DNA of 64,000 nucleotides. Source: Pohlia nutans (lineage: Eukaryota > Streptophyta > Bryopsida > Bryales > Mniaceae). Both the position numbers and the translations under genes were made by a program. This document shows, piece by piece, positions 24,190 to 36,109 of this stretch. A model generated the notes under the pieces. That model did no database searches, was not told the origin of the DNA, and saw nothing but the letters and a program-made list of their open reading frames with translations. The DNA is taken from assembly GCA_022496805.1 (NCBI GenBank), contig CM040100.1, positions 24,519,009-24,583,008 of the forward strand. Direction: 5' to 3'. Positions within the stretch are counted from its first letter, which is position 1; each line of letters starts with the position of its first letter.

Positions 24190-26775
24190 CTAACATGCTG
24201 CACTGAAAGGTCCCGGCGCTCCGTGCCAACCGTCCAAGCACTGCATCATGGGAGCCACATGCTTGCCCTCGCAAATGGCGTCGTAGACCTTCTCGATCTC
24301 CTGGCCGGGGGAAACGGTGCGCAGGCCCGTGAGCAGTTGCGTCTTCAAGCCACTGCGCACGAACTTGTACAGCGGGTACGTCCGGCAGTTCTCGATTCTG
24401 TTCGGCACGGGCGAGTACCCTTTGGTGTCATACGCGTCACGCACCTGCGGCACCTCGCTTTGCAAGCGCACTTTCAGCTCCTCTTCAAACGTTGCAATCC
24501 GGTTGAAGACCGACGCCGCAGCCACCTTGTCATTCTTGTTCGTCTGCAGCGCGTGCTGAACCAACACTTGCCGCAGCTTCTCCATGAGCGGGTAAGTCGC
24601 ACTCGCCGCATCGTCAATGTACGTGAACACGGGCGTGTGATCCACCACGCGCAGCAGGTCCTTCTCCGCGAACCGCGCGGGCAACAGCGTGCCGTCCGCG
24701 GGGTTCATGAACAGCGTCTTCTTCGCCACCTGCGTCACGATGTTCTTCACGGCTGCTTGCATGGTCTCCTCCACGTGCCGCAGATCGATCGCCTGGCACA
24801 GGCCAACTAGAAACGTTGACGTCATGAGCTTCAGAATCTCAATGGCTTCCTCCGTTTTACGAGCCGAGACAAGCCCCAACGAGTTCACGTCTTGGTTGTG
24901 CTGCTCCGCGCTCTGGACATGCGTGGTGACAGGATTCGCGAGGTAGTTGAGCTCCGACAGATACGATGCCATGGCGATCTCCGCGCCCTTCATTCCGTAA
25001 TCCAAGCTGGGGTTGGGTCCCCCGGACAAGTTCGACGGCAAGCCGTTGTTGTAGAAGTCGTTTACGAGCTCGCTGAACTGCGCGAACATGAGCTTGCCGA
25101 TGGCGGCGATGGCGAGACGCATGTTGTCCATTGAGACTCCAATTGGGGTTCCCTGGAAATTCCCGCCATGAACCGCGCGGTCACCCGCAGCGTCAATCAA
25201 GGGATTGTCATTCACGGAGTTGATCTCGCGTTGAATCGAGTGAGTGGCATTGCGGATGGTTTCGACCTGGGGTCCCAGCCACTGCGGGGATGTTCGCAAC
25301 GCGTACCGATCTTGCTTCGGCTTCTTCAGAGGATCGGTTTCGTGCATCTTCGCAGCGGCTTTCATGTAGGAGCTGCCATCGAGTAGATACTCCATCACGG
25401 CCGCAGCTTCCATCTGACCCGGATGGTGCTTGAGCTTGTGCGTTAATGGGTCCGCGAATTCCGGCTTCCCTTGCATTACCTCGCAGAAGAGCGCGGCCAG
25501 AACCTCTGCCATGATGGCTAACACGTTAGCGTCGAAGCAGGCCGTCGACGCCAGCGCGGATCCCACTGCTGTCCCATTCACCATCGCCAGCCCCTCCTTA
25601 GGCTGCAACTCGAACGGCTTCTCAATTCCAGCGATCTTCAACGCCTCCACGGCGGACACTGTCTTCCCATCCTCCGTCACTGCCTTGGAGTTCGGCCGCG
25701 CTGTCAGTAGCCCTTCAATTCAAAGAAGCACAAAATTATTAAACCCTAAATCTCTGTTTCTACGAAAAGCAAATGGGATAAAAGACATTATTAAACAGAT
25801 CATTCTCTGCACCATTATCAAATGGAAGAATATAAGGAGGTGAAAAGCGTGAATAAGCTGGCGGTGATCAAGACCAAAAGACACGGACCCCAGCCCAATT
25901 GCTTTGGAACCCAAGCAAGTCAAACAATCTCAACCGGAGGTAGGTTTGCTTTTCGACATTTTCAGTCCCATAAACATACTCATGAAAAAAGACATACCAG
26001 CAATGTAGGAAAGCGGGACAAGGTCACCGGAGGCGGTGATGGTGCCGCGCAGCGGCAACTGGGGCGTCACTTGGCAATTAAGCAGCTTCTCCATAGCCTC
26101 CAGAATCTCCCACCGGATTCCAGAGAATCCCTGCAGCAGCGTGTTCGTGCGCACCAGCATGGCGGCTCGCGTCGTCGCCACAGGCAACGTGTTGCCGGAG
26201 TTGACCACACCCGCATTCAGAAACCTGAAGACAACAACAAAACGATTCAACTAATCAGGCTCAATCGACACTAGTTGGAGATCGTAAGCGCGGCATGCAT
26301 ACGACCGAAGTAAGTCAAGTACGTACCTGATGAGTTCTCTTTGGAGTTCCACGCCCTGCTGGGTGCGGCGGTGCGACGTAGCACCAAATCCCGTGGTCAC
26401 GCCATAGATGTCCGAGCCGCGCATGATCTTCTGCAATACCCAGTTGGAGCTCTCGTCCACACGGTTCTTCGCCGTGGCAGCGTCAAGCTTCACCTGCAGC
26501 TCAGGCCGCCGCGCCACCGCCGCGACGTGCGCCACCGTCAAGCTCACGCCCTCCAGCGACACGAACTTGGTCTCCGTGAACGTCTTGATGAAGCCCTTCA
26601 CCTCGTCGAAGTGACTGCCTTCCATTGCTTTTGCCGTCTTCGCCCAGTTCAAGGGATCCACACACCCCGGCGTGACACTGCTGGTGCAAAACGCGGATGC
26701 GTCCACCTGCATGGGGTCGTGCAGGCCCGCACCGTTGCCGTTCACAGCCACCTCCTCCTCCATCGCCATCGGCAT
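24190..26775 (-). CDS. PAL: Phenylalanine ammonia-lyase, three exons
   Basis: Deaminates L-phenylalanine to trans-cinnamate, the entry step of phenylpropanoid metabolism; cytosolic tetramer. Minus-strand exons 26775-26327, 26224-25998 and 25712-24190 join in phase to 732 residues. Seen directly: the Tyr-loop [19 protein letters not shown], the MIO-forming ASG in [75 protein letters not shown] and a normal C-terminus. The selectivity residue is Phe (LIRFLNAG), which favours Phe over Tyr. The first intron splits the Arg codon of LIRFLNAG, the classical plant PAL position; the second splits the Gly codon of YIAG and is an extra intron. The start could be any of Met1, Met3 or Met5. The exons are much richer in GC than their surroundings. 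Confidence 0.97.
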
Positions 26776-27496
26776 TACAAAAAGCTACAATCTTTTGAAA
26801 CTGAAACTCGTTAATTCGATCGAGCTCCTGCGCATGAGCTTGCTTTTCTGCGCCTGGCTGGTGCACCCACCTCGATCAGTCGTGATGATCGTACCTGCAG
26901 CCCTGTAACTTAGATGAGAATCGATCTGATCACACGGTGAAATCATGCACAGATCGATGCAACAACCCCGTCACGTCGATGGCATGGACTGCAAGAAAGA
27001 AAGAGTGTTAGACCTGGTGGAATGTATTATGTAGTCGAGCTAGCTAGCTGTGGAAGCCTTGCGCGCTGCGAGAGGAGCGTGCAGGAAAGCTAGCAGCGGC
27101 TGAGTAACGCTGAAGAAGATGAACTGGCTGGGCAACGGAAGGTAAGAGATTAATAACCAGCCTTAACCGATCAATGGAATGATGGGACACGCCAGGGACC
27201 CACCGTGTGATCCCAAGTTACTGAACGTTGCAGCGTTGACAGCTCCCTCAGTCCCTGGGGAATTTTTTGGCCCGGGCTTTTTATCAGTTTCACACGGCCC
27301 CTCCCCTCGAGGCGTTCTTTTTTTCAATACGTCCCGGTTGCAAGTTGTAGTAAGAACTCCGGTCCTCTTTCGAGGTTAGTGTGAATAAAGTGTAATTATG
27401 TTCGACCCACCTGTGGTTCGATGTCCACTAGACAAAGGTTTTAATGGAACCTAGTGTAGTATGACTGCATCACCAACATAAGGCCATATTCATTAA
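26776..27496 (-). promoter_or_regulatory. PAL upstream region
   Basis: This 0.7-kb unique, moderately GC-rich stretch between PAL and the TTAA element at 27497 must hold the PAL 5' UTR and proximal promoter. An A/C box such as ACC(T/A)ACC is not clearly seen. No other gene is supported. Confidence 0.4.
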
Positions 27497-28404
27497 CCCC
27501 TAAAATTCCTTGACCGTATTCTCACAAAAAACCATGAAAAACGCAGCATTTGGAAGTTGCAGAAGAAATCATATGTTTTTTAGTTTTTTCATCATTTAAC
27601 CGTAAGATCTAATACCCAACTTGAATTTTCATGTGAGCACAAAATTTGAGAGCAAAATGACCATTAGATTCTTAGATTATAAGGATCAAAGTTGCAAAAG
27701 AAGATTTTTTGGGGTTCAATCCGGTGACAAATTTGAACTTTAGAAATTAATATCTTTTTTTTGAATGGGTTAGAAATTCATTGAATGACAAGGCCATGTT
27801 AACAATTGAGTTAAGTCTTCAAATATAAAATCTTGTAAGAAAAAAGCTCATATTAATTTTTTCATAAAACAATTACTACAAGTGGGTACAAAGTGAAAGG
27901 AAAAAGAAAATCATTAATAAGTTTGACATGGAATTGTAAAATGTCAATCTTAACGGTGAGAATGTTGTACTTGGAAATCTTCACCTAGTGCCTTTTATTT
28001 CATTAAAAAATATTGAAAATTGAGTTTAGAAATGAGCTTCAAAGTTTTTTTTGTCCAAACTGCCCAAAAAACAGATCTCCTCATAACTTTTATCCCATTG
28101 CTCAAAATGGGTAGATTTAAAGCTTCATTTGTAGATAAAGATCAACCAATCATGAATCAAAAAAGAAATTTTGAAAAAGAGTAAAAAATAAAAAAATTCT
28201 TGCTGCCCGATCTCGCTTCAAAAACTTCAAATGCTTATAACTTTTGCAATACTTATCGGAATGACATGAAACGAAGTGCGACATGTAGAGTGTAGTTTTT
28301 GGAAGCTACACTGAAATTTTCATTGAAATTTTAAAAATATGATGTCCCTGGAGGCTGCCCAAAAAGTGGAACGACCAGAATATGGTCGCTCAGAATTTTA
28401 GGGG
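27497..28404. mobile_element. TTAA-flanked element (908 bp)
   Basis: TTAA at 27493-27496 and 28405-28408. The ends CCCCTAAAATTCCTTGACC and, inverted, CCCCTAAAATTCTGAGCGACC form an imperfect TIR of about 27 bp. The interior is AT-rich and non-coding. Confidence 0.85.
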
Positions 28405-28539
28405 TTAAACTGAGACAAAATGGACATTTTGAGACTTTAGTCTTATTATTTGAGGACCTCTATTCTAACAAATAAAAAATTTATGAACATATCAACCTTT
28501 ATAAAATCAAAGGTTTGTGATTGTATTAACATATTAATT

Positions 28540-28684
28540 GCCATATTCGTTTAATTGGGAATTTCCGTCATATTGGGACTCTTTGAAATCTACAATTGGC
28601 ATAGATTCAATGGGAAATTCTATGCCAATTGTAGATTTCAAAGAGTCCCAATATGGCGGAAATTCCCAATTAAACAAATATGGC
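28540..28684. repeat. Near-perfect hairpin, 64-bp arms
   Basis: 28540-28603 and 28621-28684 are reverse complements with two mismatches and a 17-base loop. The arms run from GCCATATT inward to ATTGGCATA. It could be a very small MITE or a source of small RNA. Confidence 0.92.
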
Positions 28685-30029
28685 GATTATTGAAGTCTCA
28701 ATTCACCAAAAAAAATCAGTATCAAACACTAATTATCACATAAATGTAAAGTCATCATGTAAACTCCTTTGCTTTTTCCACTTGGGATTCAACTTTTTCA
28801 CTAGGTGTATGGGTCCAAAAGTCACAATTTAGTCTTTTATTTCTTTCTATCGCGACAATGGCCCAAAAAAATTCATTCATATTTTGGCAATACCCAAGTA
28901 CAAAGACATGATTGATCTTGTATAGTTCGAGTTAAGAAGAGGTCCTCACCTTTGTGACAGCCCTGGGATCAAGTGTATGAAATAATGTAAACACATAGAG
29001 TATTAACACTTAACACTTATTTTTAAAATATATAGGTTGATATTGATACAACCACGTTTCATCCGTTGCTTTTGGGATACAAGTTCAAAAATCATAATCG
29101 ATTTCATCCTTTTTTTTACAAGTGACAAGTCCAAAAGTCACAACCAAGGTTTTGTCCCTCTATTTCCGAACACGGGTCCAAAAGTCACAACCAGTTTCGT
29201 CCCTCTTTTCCGAACACGTCAACACGGGTCTAAAAGTCACAACCGTATAAAATCATACTTTTTTCACATAGTTTTTGTAATTTTTGTGGACATAAATTCC
29301 TTAAAATTCAATATCTTTTGTAGCTGTTATGAGTTAGAATTCACAAAAAAAAATTATACCGATCATGCAAAATCCTTCTTTGAAGGCTTACATAAAATAT
29401 CAAATATGCAACCTCCATTCACTATTTCACTTCACAGTTGTGGAGATCCAATTGAATGTTCTATAATTACAAAAAAAATTAAGTAAAATAAACCAAACCT
29501 CGAGTAAAAATTTGAAAATTTGAAAATTAAAAGATTAAAATTAAAATTAAAATTCGTATCAAAAAAGATCCATTCCTTAAACATTCAATATAGTTTTTTT
29601 TGGGTAAGAGTGCAAAAAGTAATCGAAGAAATAGAGACACGGCATGTCTAGTTATCTTTATTTATTTATTTTATTTGTTCTATATTGTTAAAATATGTTT
29701 TTAGAAAATGAAAAAAATTGTTGAAAAAATATACTAAACTCCCCTTATACTATCTCGAGTTTTGGAAATTTTTGGTAGCATTTCAACCATTTCAAGTGCT
29801 CCAAGTTAGGGAATTTTTTGCCAAATATTTCTTTAAAATGGTATATTGCTTGTAAGTGAATTATTGTCAAAAAAAAATTTAATTTAAAGATTTAAAAATG
29901 ACAAGTGTGCTATATCAGTTAATAGTGTGGCAAGCGTGGAGTATATTGTAGAATGTCAATTTAGAAAAAGGTTATAATAAAGAAATGAAGGTATTCTTCA
30001 CATTCTCCTCAAGGGCAAGGCAGAGCCAG
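28685..30029. repeat. Gene-free; tandem GGTCCAAAAGTCACAACC units at 29080-29245
   Basis: Three to four diverged units containing GGTCCAAAAGTCACAACC and GTCCCTCTTTTCCGAACACG lie in tandem; a related word also occurs at 28809. The rest is AT-rich with no gene seen. Confidence 0.6.
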
Positions 30030-30296
30030 CATTACAAAAAAATTCAGGCCTCCAAAAGGCTGCTAACTCAGCCAAACTGCCATACAAAAATAATAAAATA
30101 ATAATTTTTTTAAAAATACAAAAAATAAAAAAAATTCATAGAAAATTTATTTTAAAATTTTAGTTTGACGTGGCTGAAATGATGCCATGTCAGATTTTAT
30201 TTATTTTTAACATTGTTTATATTATTATATTGTTATTTTTGCATGGCAGTTTGGTTGAGTTAACGACCTTTTGGAGGCCTGAATTTTTTTGTAATG
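30030..30296. mobile_element. MITE with CATTACAAAAAAATTCAGGC ends (267 bp)
   Basis: Inverted ends of about 57 bp (30030-30086 against 30240-30296) with few mismatches. The interior is A/T homopolymer-rich. The end sequence resembles that of 33127-33532. Confidence 0.9.
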
Positions 30297-30299
30297 ACT

Positions 30300-32045
30300 G
30301 AAGGCTACTGAATGTCATGGGAATGAATTCCTGTTTGATTTTTGCAGCGAGGGTGGCGAGCTTTTTCTACTGCACTGTAGGTGTCAATGGCATTGACTGG
30401 AAGCGAGGGAAAGGATGGAATGCTTTACACTGTTGGCAAGGAAAAAAAAAAGTATAGACGTATAGTATATTGACTTTGGGTTAAAATTAGCTGGTACCAG
30501 TTGTAGCGGTCGCAAAGGCACAAGTCAAATAGCGTGAGTGTCAACGAGGCCATTGACAGAATTGGACAGGCGGAGACCACCGCGATCTGTCACCGGCCAC
30601 CGCTGGACTCGACTGCCTGCATGAATGTATGTCACACTACTCTGACTCTCTCTCTCATTCAAGCCGAAAGCCACCCAGCCCGGTACTACCATCAACTGGC
30701 GCTTAATTTGTCCGGTGCACATGATCGAACAGACAATTTTATTCACCGAAGAGGCCCGGAGTTCGTCTTCTTGGAAGTCAACTAAGTTAACAGTTTACTA
30801 GTTACAGAGACTGATTCAGGCGTACTCAAGCTTACTCAGCCAGGCAGGTACTATTGAGACAGTAATCACCTGACCCCCGGTTCCGTTGTTGAATTGGTTG
30901 CTTCATGGAACTGACACAAGTTTGGCTTCGTTTTTCTCTCCATCAGTTTGGAAATTAACCGTGTAGTCGATCGAGAATCTGGAGGAATATCCAGGTTCTT
31001 ACTGCCGGTGAAGTGAAGTACTCACTCAGTATTTAACGATGATGACTTTTTGGTTCTCAACAGTGTCTGATAACCTGCTCATGAATGATAATAGAGTTAA
31101 CCGAAAAGAAGAACAAACACAACTTAGGTGAGGGGAGTCTGACCTTAGTTAGGGGCAGCCGAGTCTACTGGCAGCATTTCCAATAAATCCCAATATAGAA
31201 AACAGTGTGAACTAGTTTTGCCGTCAAAAAGACTGCAAAACTCATTCTAAGAGGATTTTTGTGTCAGTAGATGCGTTGGCTGAATAATGTTGCTTGCGAG
31301 TTCCCTCCCTCCTTCTTTTTACCTCAGGGCTTTAATTTTAAAAACGTGTACAACATCCCACCTGTCAGACCTCGTGCATTGAGGCAAGATTCCAGCTCAT
31401 GCATCGAGCCTTGATTTTAGCTATTACGGCCAGCCTCATCCAGCCTCATCACAACTGCTTTGTTTTTAACTGCTTTTAACTTCTGACATCATCCGAAGTT
31501 CATGGAGAACTGAAGTTTCAAAACTGCACTTTTGTTTTCGGTTACACTCATACAGCACACAGAAATCCATTTCCACGATTGTAGAGAGGTTAAACTCAGC
31601 ATTTGTTTTCGGTTAACTCTAATTAGTTACAACTATTTAACCGTGATTAGGCTGCACGGAAGGCGCCCTTCATTTCGTCGTCTTTTGACTTCTGATTATA
31701 ATTGGTTTCTTTGGCCATGTTTCTTGTGTTGGTGGTTACGGTATATGATCAAAGCCAGGATTGAGTTGCAATTGATCAGCTATGTTTCTCAGTCAGTCAA
31801 TCAGTGTGAACTGTGAATTAAAGTAGTTAAGCCCCATGTGCTGGAACCATCAACACCGACATCGCTTTTTAGTACTAAAAATTAGCATAGTAAATAATAA
31901 ATTAAGAGAACTCACTAATTCTACAAGCTGGCGTAAATTAAGAGTATGTTCGTTCGAGGGTCCACATCAAATGAGTTCAAGAGGAGCAAGAAACGATGCC
32001 ACTCAATAATAAACTGAGGGAACATGCTTGTTTCTTTGTATTGCT
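30300..32045. other. Unique intergenic stretch, no gene supported
   Basis: Composition is closer to 50 percent GC than its neighbours between 30330 and 31850, so it may be transcribed or regulatory. No frame shows a domain or consistent splice joins. Confidence 0.35.
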
Positions 32046-32052
32046 ATATTAA

Positions 32053-32279
32053 CTCCTAAAGGACTAAGAAGTCCACCCATGTTTTTTATAGTAGTTTTGA
32101 ATAGGTCATATGTAAACTTTCCTTTTATTTAGATTAATATTTTTTCTTTTGATCAACACATGATATGTTCTTGAGTGATTTCAATGGTATATAATTTGGT
32201 CCTCTTTGAATTATATTTTTCACACTACAATCGATTGAGTTTTTCATTTTAAAACTATAAATCCTTGGTCCTTTAAGGG
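32053..32279. mobile_element. TTAA-flanked MITE (227 bp)
   Basis: TTAA at 32049-32052 and 32280-32283. The ends CTCCTAAAGGACTAAGAAG and, inverted, CCCTTAAAGGACCAAGGA. Confidence 0.8.
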
Positions 32280-33126
32280 TTAATTACATGATCAAAATGA
32301 AGCTTTCCAAATTTGTATGAACTATGCTTTTCAAAACATTCATTATTCACTATGTAGATGACTTAACTTTTAGTTGTTGGTTTTTTCTTGGTTAATTACA
32401 AAATATATATATCAGGCTTTTAAGCATTAGAATGAAATAAAAATCCATTTGTTCAAGCCCCTACACAAATGGACATAGTGACAAGAAGCAAATCCCTCGA
32501 TCCATGTTCCATTTTAATTGGGACATGCATCTGAGATTCTATCCATGTAGTATCACAAAAGCCTGCATGGATATTGAACTGGCAATAGTCAACAAGAAGA
32601 AAATATGGTATCAACACAGACATGCCAGCACCCACTTTTCCAACTTCTTTTCTCCCAGGAAAGACTAGCTTTATGACCCCAAATGAAAGAAAGAAAGCCA
32701 GTGAGTGCCATCATCTCAACAAGTCCATTTGATTCTCTCTTCAAATTTGGAAGACCTGTGGAAAAAGGAAGTCACAGTTGAATTTAGGGTTTGACCCAAA
32801 AGTGCACTCAGGTGGTTATTTAACCCACTTTTTGTTTCTGTGCGAGGACTTCAAACTCCAAAGGAGAAAGAAAATGTGAGAAAGTGGTGCCTTATTACAG
32901 AAGCTTGTAAACGCTCTCTTCCAGTTATAGCCTTTCTCAGGGACCCGTTGACAAAGGAACCTTTTAAAAATAAAATCCTCCGTCTTGTGGGATTTGAACA
33001 TTCAGTACATGGTGCCAAATCGTACAGCATTTCACAAGGTCCTTTTGAATTCTTAAACTGCTCAGTAAAATTGCGAACTAACTCCGGAGGTAAACTACCT
33101 CCGACACCTATTCACTTGTCGGTATG

Positions 33127-33532
33127 CATTACAAGAAATTTGAGCCCTCTAAGAGGCCTCCAGTTTTTATTTTTATTTTAACTTTTTGAATTTTTAAAAA
33201 AATATTTAATTAATATTAAAATATTAAAAAAATGAAATCTGATGTGGCATGAGTTCGACATTTCAGATTGGATATTAAATATTAAAAGTTTTTTTTAATT
33301 TTTTTAATTTTTTAATATATTTTTTAATATATTTTTAATATTAAAAATTGTTCAAATAATCTTTGAAATTTTTTTAAACATTTTCTAAAAAATTTAAATA
33401 ATATTTTTTATTTTATTTTATTAACATTTTATTTTTAAAAGTATTTTCATTTAAAAAATAATTCCAATAAAAAATTAGATTTTGGCCCGAACATCGAAAA
33501 AGCCTCTTGGAGGGCTCATTTCTCTTCTAATG
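33127..33532. mobile_element. MITE with CATTACAAGAAATTTGAGCC ends (406 bp)
   Basis: The left end CATTACAAGAAATTTGAGCC and the right end, inverted, CATTAGAAGAGAAATGAGCC extend through CCTC(T/C)AAGAGGC. The A/T-rich interior contains many TTTAAT words. Same family type as 30030-30296. Confidence 0.8.
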
Positions 33533-33544
33533 CATTTGGACATG

Positions 33545-34079
33545 CATTTTTGCTCATTTTGGAGGCTGGGTCATTTTCATAAATTTCCTTTTACCTTTTT
33601 GAGTTTTTTTTAGTGTACACGAAACTAAAGCAAAATATGTAGTTTATTACCTTAATTGAATAAATTAGCATTATTTTTTTCATTGCTACAAAGTAGGCAA
33701 TCAAAAAGTGCTCATGAGATCATTTTTTGGTTTTTTTCAATTTGGATGACAAGATGAATGAAAATTTAAAAATTTAAAAGACCAGTTCAAAGATATATCC
33801 ATTTGACACACTTTGAAAAAAAGAATAACATGATTGGACAGAACCTCATGGAATTATGCATGGTCAAAGTTTAGTTCACTTCAAGATATGCAATTTTTTT
33901 GATGTGTATATCTCACTTAATATTGACTATTTAAAGAAATTAACAACTTCAATAGATGGGTTGGGAAATTTTGGAGGGGATGGTTTTTTAATTTTTGCTG
34001 AAAACCATCATTTTGTAGCTCAAAATTCCATTTTTTTAATACCCAAAAGCCGTCTCAAGGCCTCTTTGACCTTTAAGGG
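33545..34079 (+). mobile_element. TTAA-type element (right end clear), copy 1
   Basis: The right end GACCTTTAAGGG is followed by TTAA (34080-34083). The body matches the reverse complement of 52011-52960, for example CAATATTAAGTGAGATATA and CATGGAATTATGCATGGTC words. The left end is not resolved. Confidence 0.65.
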
Positions 34080-34107
34080 TTAAGAATATAGAAAGATTCA
34101 TCAATCG

Positions 34108-34110
<3 letters not shown>

Positions 34111-34136
<26 letters not shown>
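34111..34136. repeat. (TA)n microsatellite
   Basis: About 13 TA units directly after the element ending at 34079. A second run lies at about 36087-36110. Confidence 0.9.
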
Positions 34137-34140
<4 letters not shown>

Positions 34141-34562
34141 AACCAAAGTAAATAGCAACCTCTGCCCCTAGCCATTCATTGTTGCTAAAAATTGTATGGT
34201 CTCCATGCTTTTAATACTTATAAACACTATCAGGTGTAATCATACACTACATCCAAAGAATATAGCAAAATATACCTTTAGCCATACAATTGTTATCAGA
34301 AGTGTATGGCCACAATGTTTAACATTTGTATCTATATATATATAATAACCTAAAGTGTATGGTAGAGATTGATAATTCTTTAAAGGTGATGTACATGTGT
34401 ATCCATAATACACATTTTCTTCACATACATTTGAGAAAATGCTATAATATGCTAATTTTGCCTATTTTTGAAAAAATGATGTTTTTTTATAAGCCTGTCA
34501 TCAAATCTAAATTTTTGCATGGATTGACATGTTTGATGTTGGAGTGTACAAACTCTTATAGA

Positions 34563-35128
34563 GGTCTTTCATAAAAATTGTTGAAAACCAATTGGAGAAG
34601 ATTTGGCTATTCATCTTGAAGTTGTTTATCTTGAAACCATCCATGCAAAATTATATTTCAATTTTGCCTAAAGAGAGTTTAAAATTTTAGTGAATTTGAC
34701 TAAATATCTTCTTGTACCACATTCAATTGAAGTTGACTATAGAGTAGAATTACATTTGAACTCAACAAAAACTTGACATAATTCTAGAATTTTGATGACT
34801 TGTTCACTTTAACAAATTAAAAGTGAAGACCTAGCATACTCTCGTGGCTAGCCATGGTGAATATATTATGAGTTGTCATTTGGAATGCACTTTAAAACAA
34901 AGATAGCATAAATTATTCCTTGCATGAAAAGACACAAAGAGAATCCGTGGATATTATATCAAAAAGTAGCAAATGGATTGAAAATTTCTCATCTCAAAAG
35001 GCAAATGGACATATATGTAAATATGAAAAATAAAAATAAAACAATGAGTATCTAAAAATATATAAAATATTCAAATTATAAAACAGTGAGTCTTCTCCAA
35101 TTGGCTTCCAACAATTTTCATGAAAGAT
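34563..35128. repeat. Inverted-repeat-bounded segment (about 566 bp)
   Basis: GTCTTTCATAAAAATTGTTG followed by AAAACCAATTGGAGAAGA at 34563 is matched in reverse complement at 35089-35128. A MITE-like structure with no coding content. Confidence 0.65.
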
Positions 35129-35129
35129 A

Positions 35130-36076
35130 AGATATTGCAGTTAGTCATCACAATCAACAAAAAGTAGTTATAAAAAGAGAAACCTAAATCCTTAGGAATT
35201 TTTTCAAATAAATTCTATTTAGTATTGTGAAAAAGAAATCTTGGAGAATATCTACAAAATTTGGCATTTGTTGAATTTTTTTTTCTCGATTTAAAAAATA
35301 ATTTGGCTCGACCTCCCAACCCTGACACCGTATACTTTCTTTGCTATTCTTTTTGTATAATATCCATTGATCCAACTTAGACAACTTGCAACTTTTGTTC
35401 CGCATTCCAAATCAAGTGGATGACTGAAGTAAAAAATCCAAAATGTACAAATTTTGTGGCAAAAGGGCTCTTTTGTAATCAAAACACCACTTCAATGATA
35501 AATAAATAAATATGAAAATGTCAATAGTTGAACAAAAGATAAGAATCCCATGGCTACTCAAAATTAACAAATGGACCCTATATGTATCAAAGCCTAAACC
35601 AATTCCAACTTAAAGGCTATCACTAGTCTAAGAATTAATTTTTTCCAAATATACTATAGTGATTTCCGACCCTAATGTATTTTTGCAAAAAAACATTTAA
35701 TACATTTTAAACCCTTTCAATAGTTTTGTATGCACCTATGTATTCCTCATAGGCAATGTATTGTTTAAAGCCAATATTCATTGCTAATTTTGTTAGCCTC
35801 TAAAGTAAGCTTCACTCTTATTCTATTTCATGTATAATATATTGTATTATAGTTCAATGGAAATTATTAGAACACCATGAATTAGTCCCTAAAATTCTTT
35901 GATGTGTTTAGGCCTTTGATTGTAGATTACGTATGTCTACTTAACTTCTATATTTGCCTAAAATTCTCGGGGAACTCACTTAGTGTAAATTTTGGGTACA
36001 TACGAGCGTAAAAAGGGTAATTAATGGGGGACTATGAAATAATTGGAATATTCTACTATTTATAATATTTTAGGGT

Positions 36077-36109
<33 letters not shown>

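Noticed and set aside
24223..26908. Long open frames antisense to PAL
   Set aside because: They mirror the GC-rich codons of PAL, have no domain of their own and cross its introns without matching splice sites.
28555..28743. Short frame at the 28.5-kb hairpin
   Set aside because: It is a by-product of the inverted repeat, encoding mirrored peptides.
28540..30296. CRISPR-like or operon-type features
   Set aside because: Repeats here are inverted or irregular without unique spacers; the sequence is clearly eukaryotic.
32840..33181. A 113-codon plus frame
   Set aside because: It runs into a MITE end at 33127 and shows no recognisable domain; kept only as unsupported.
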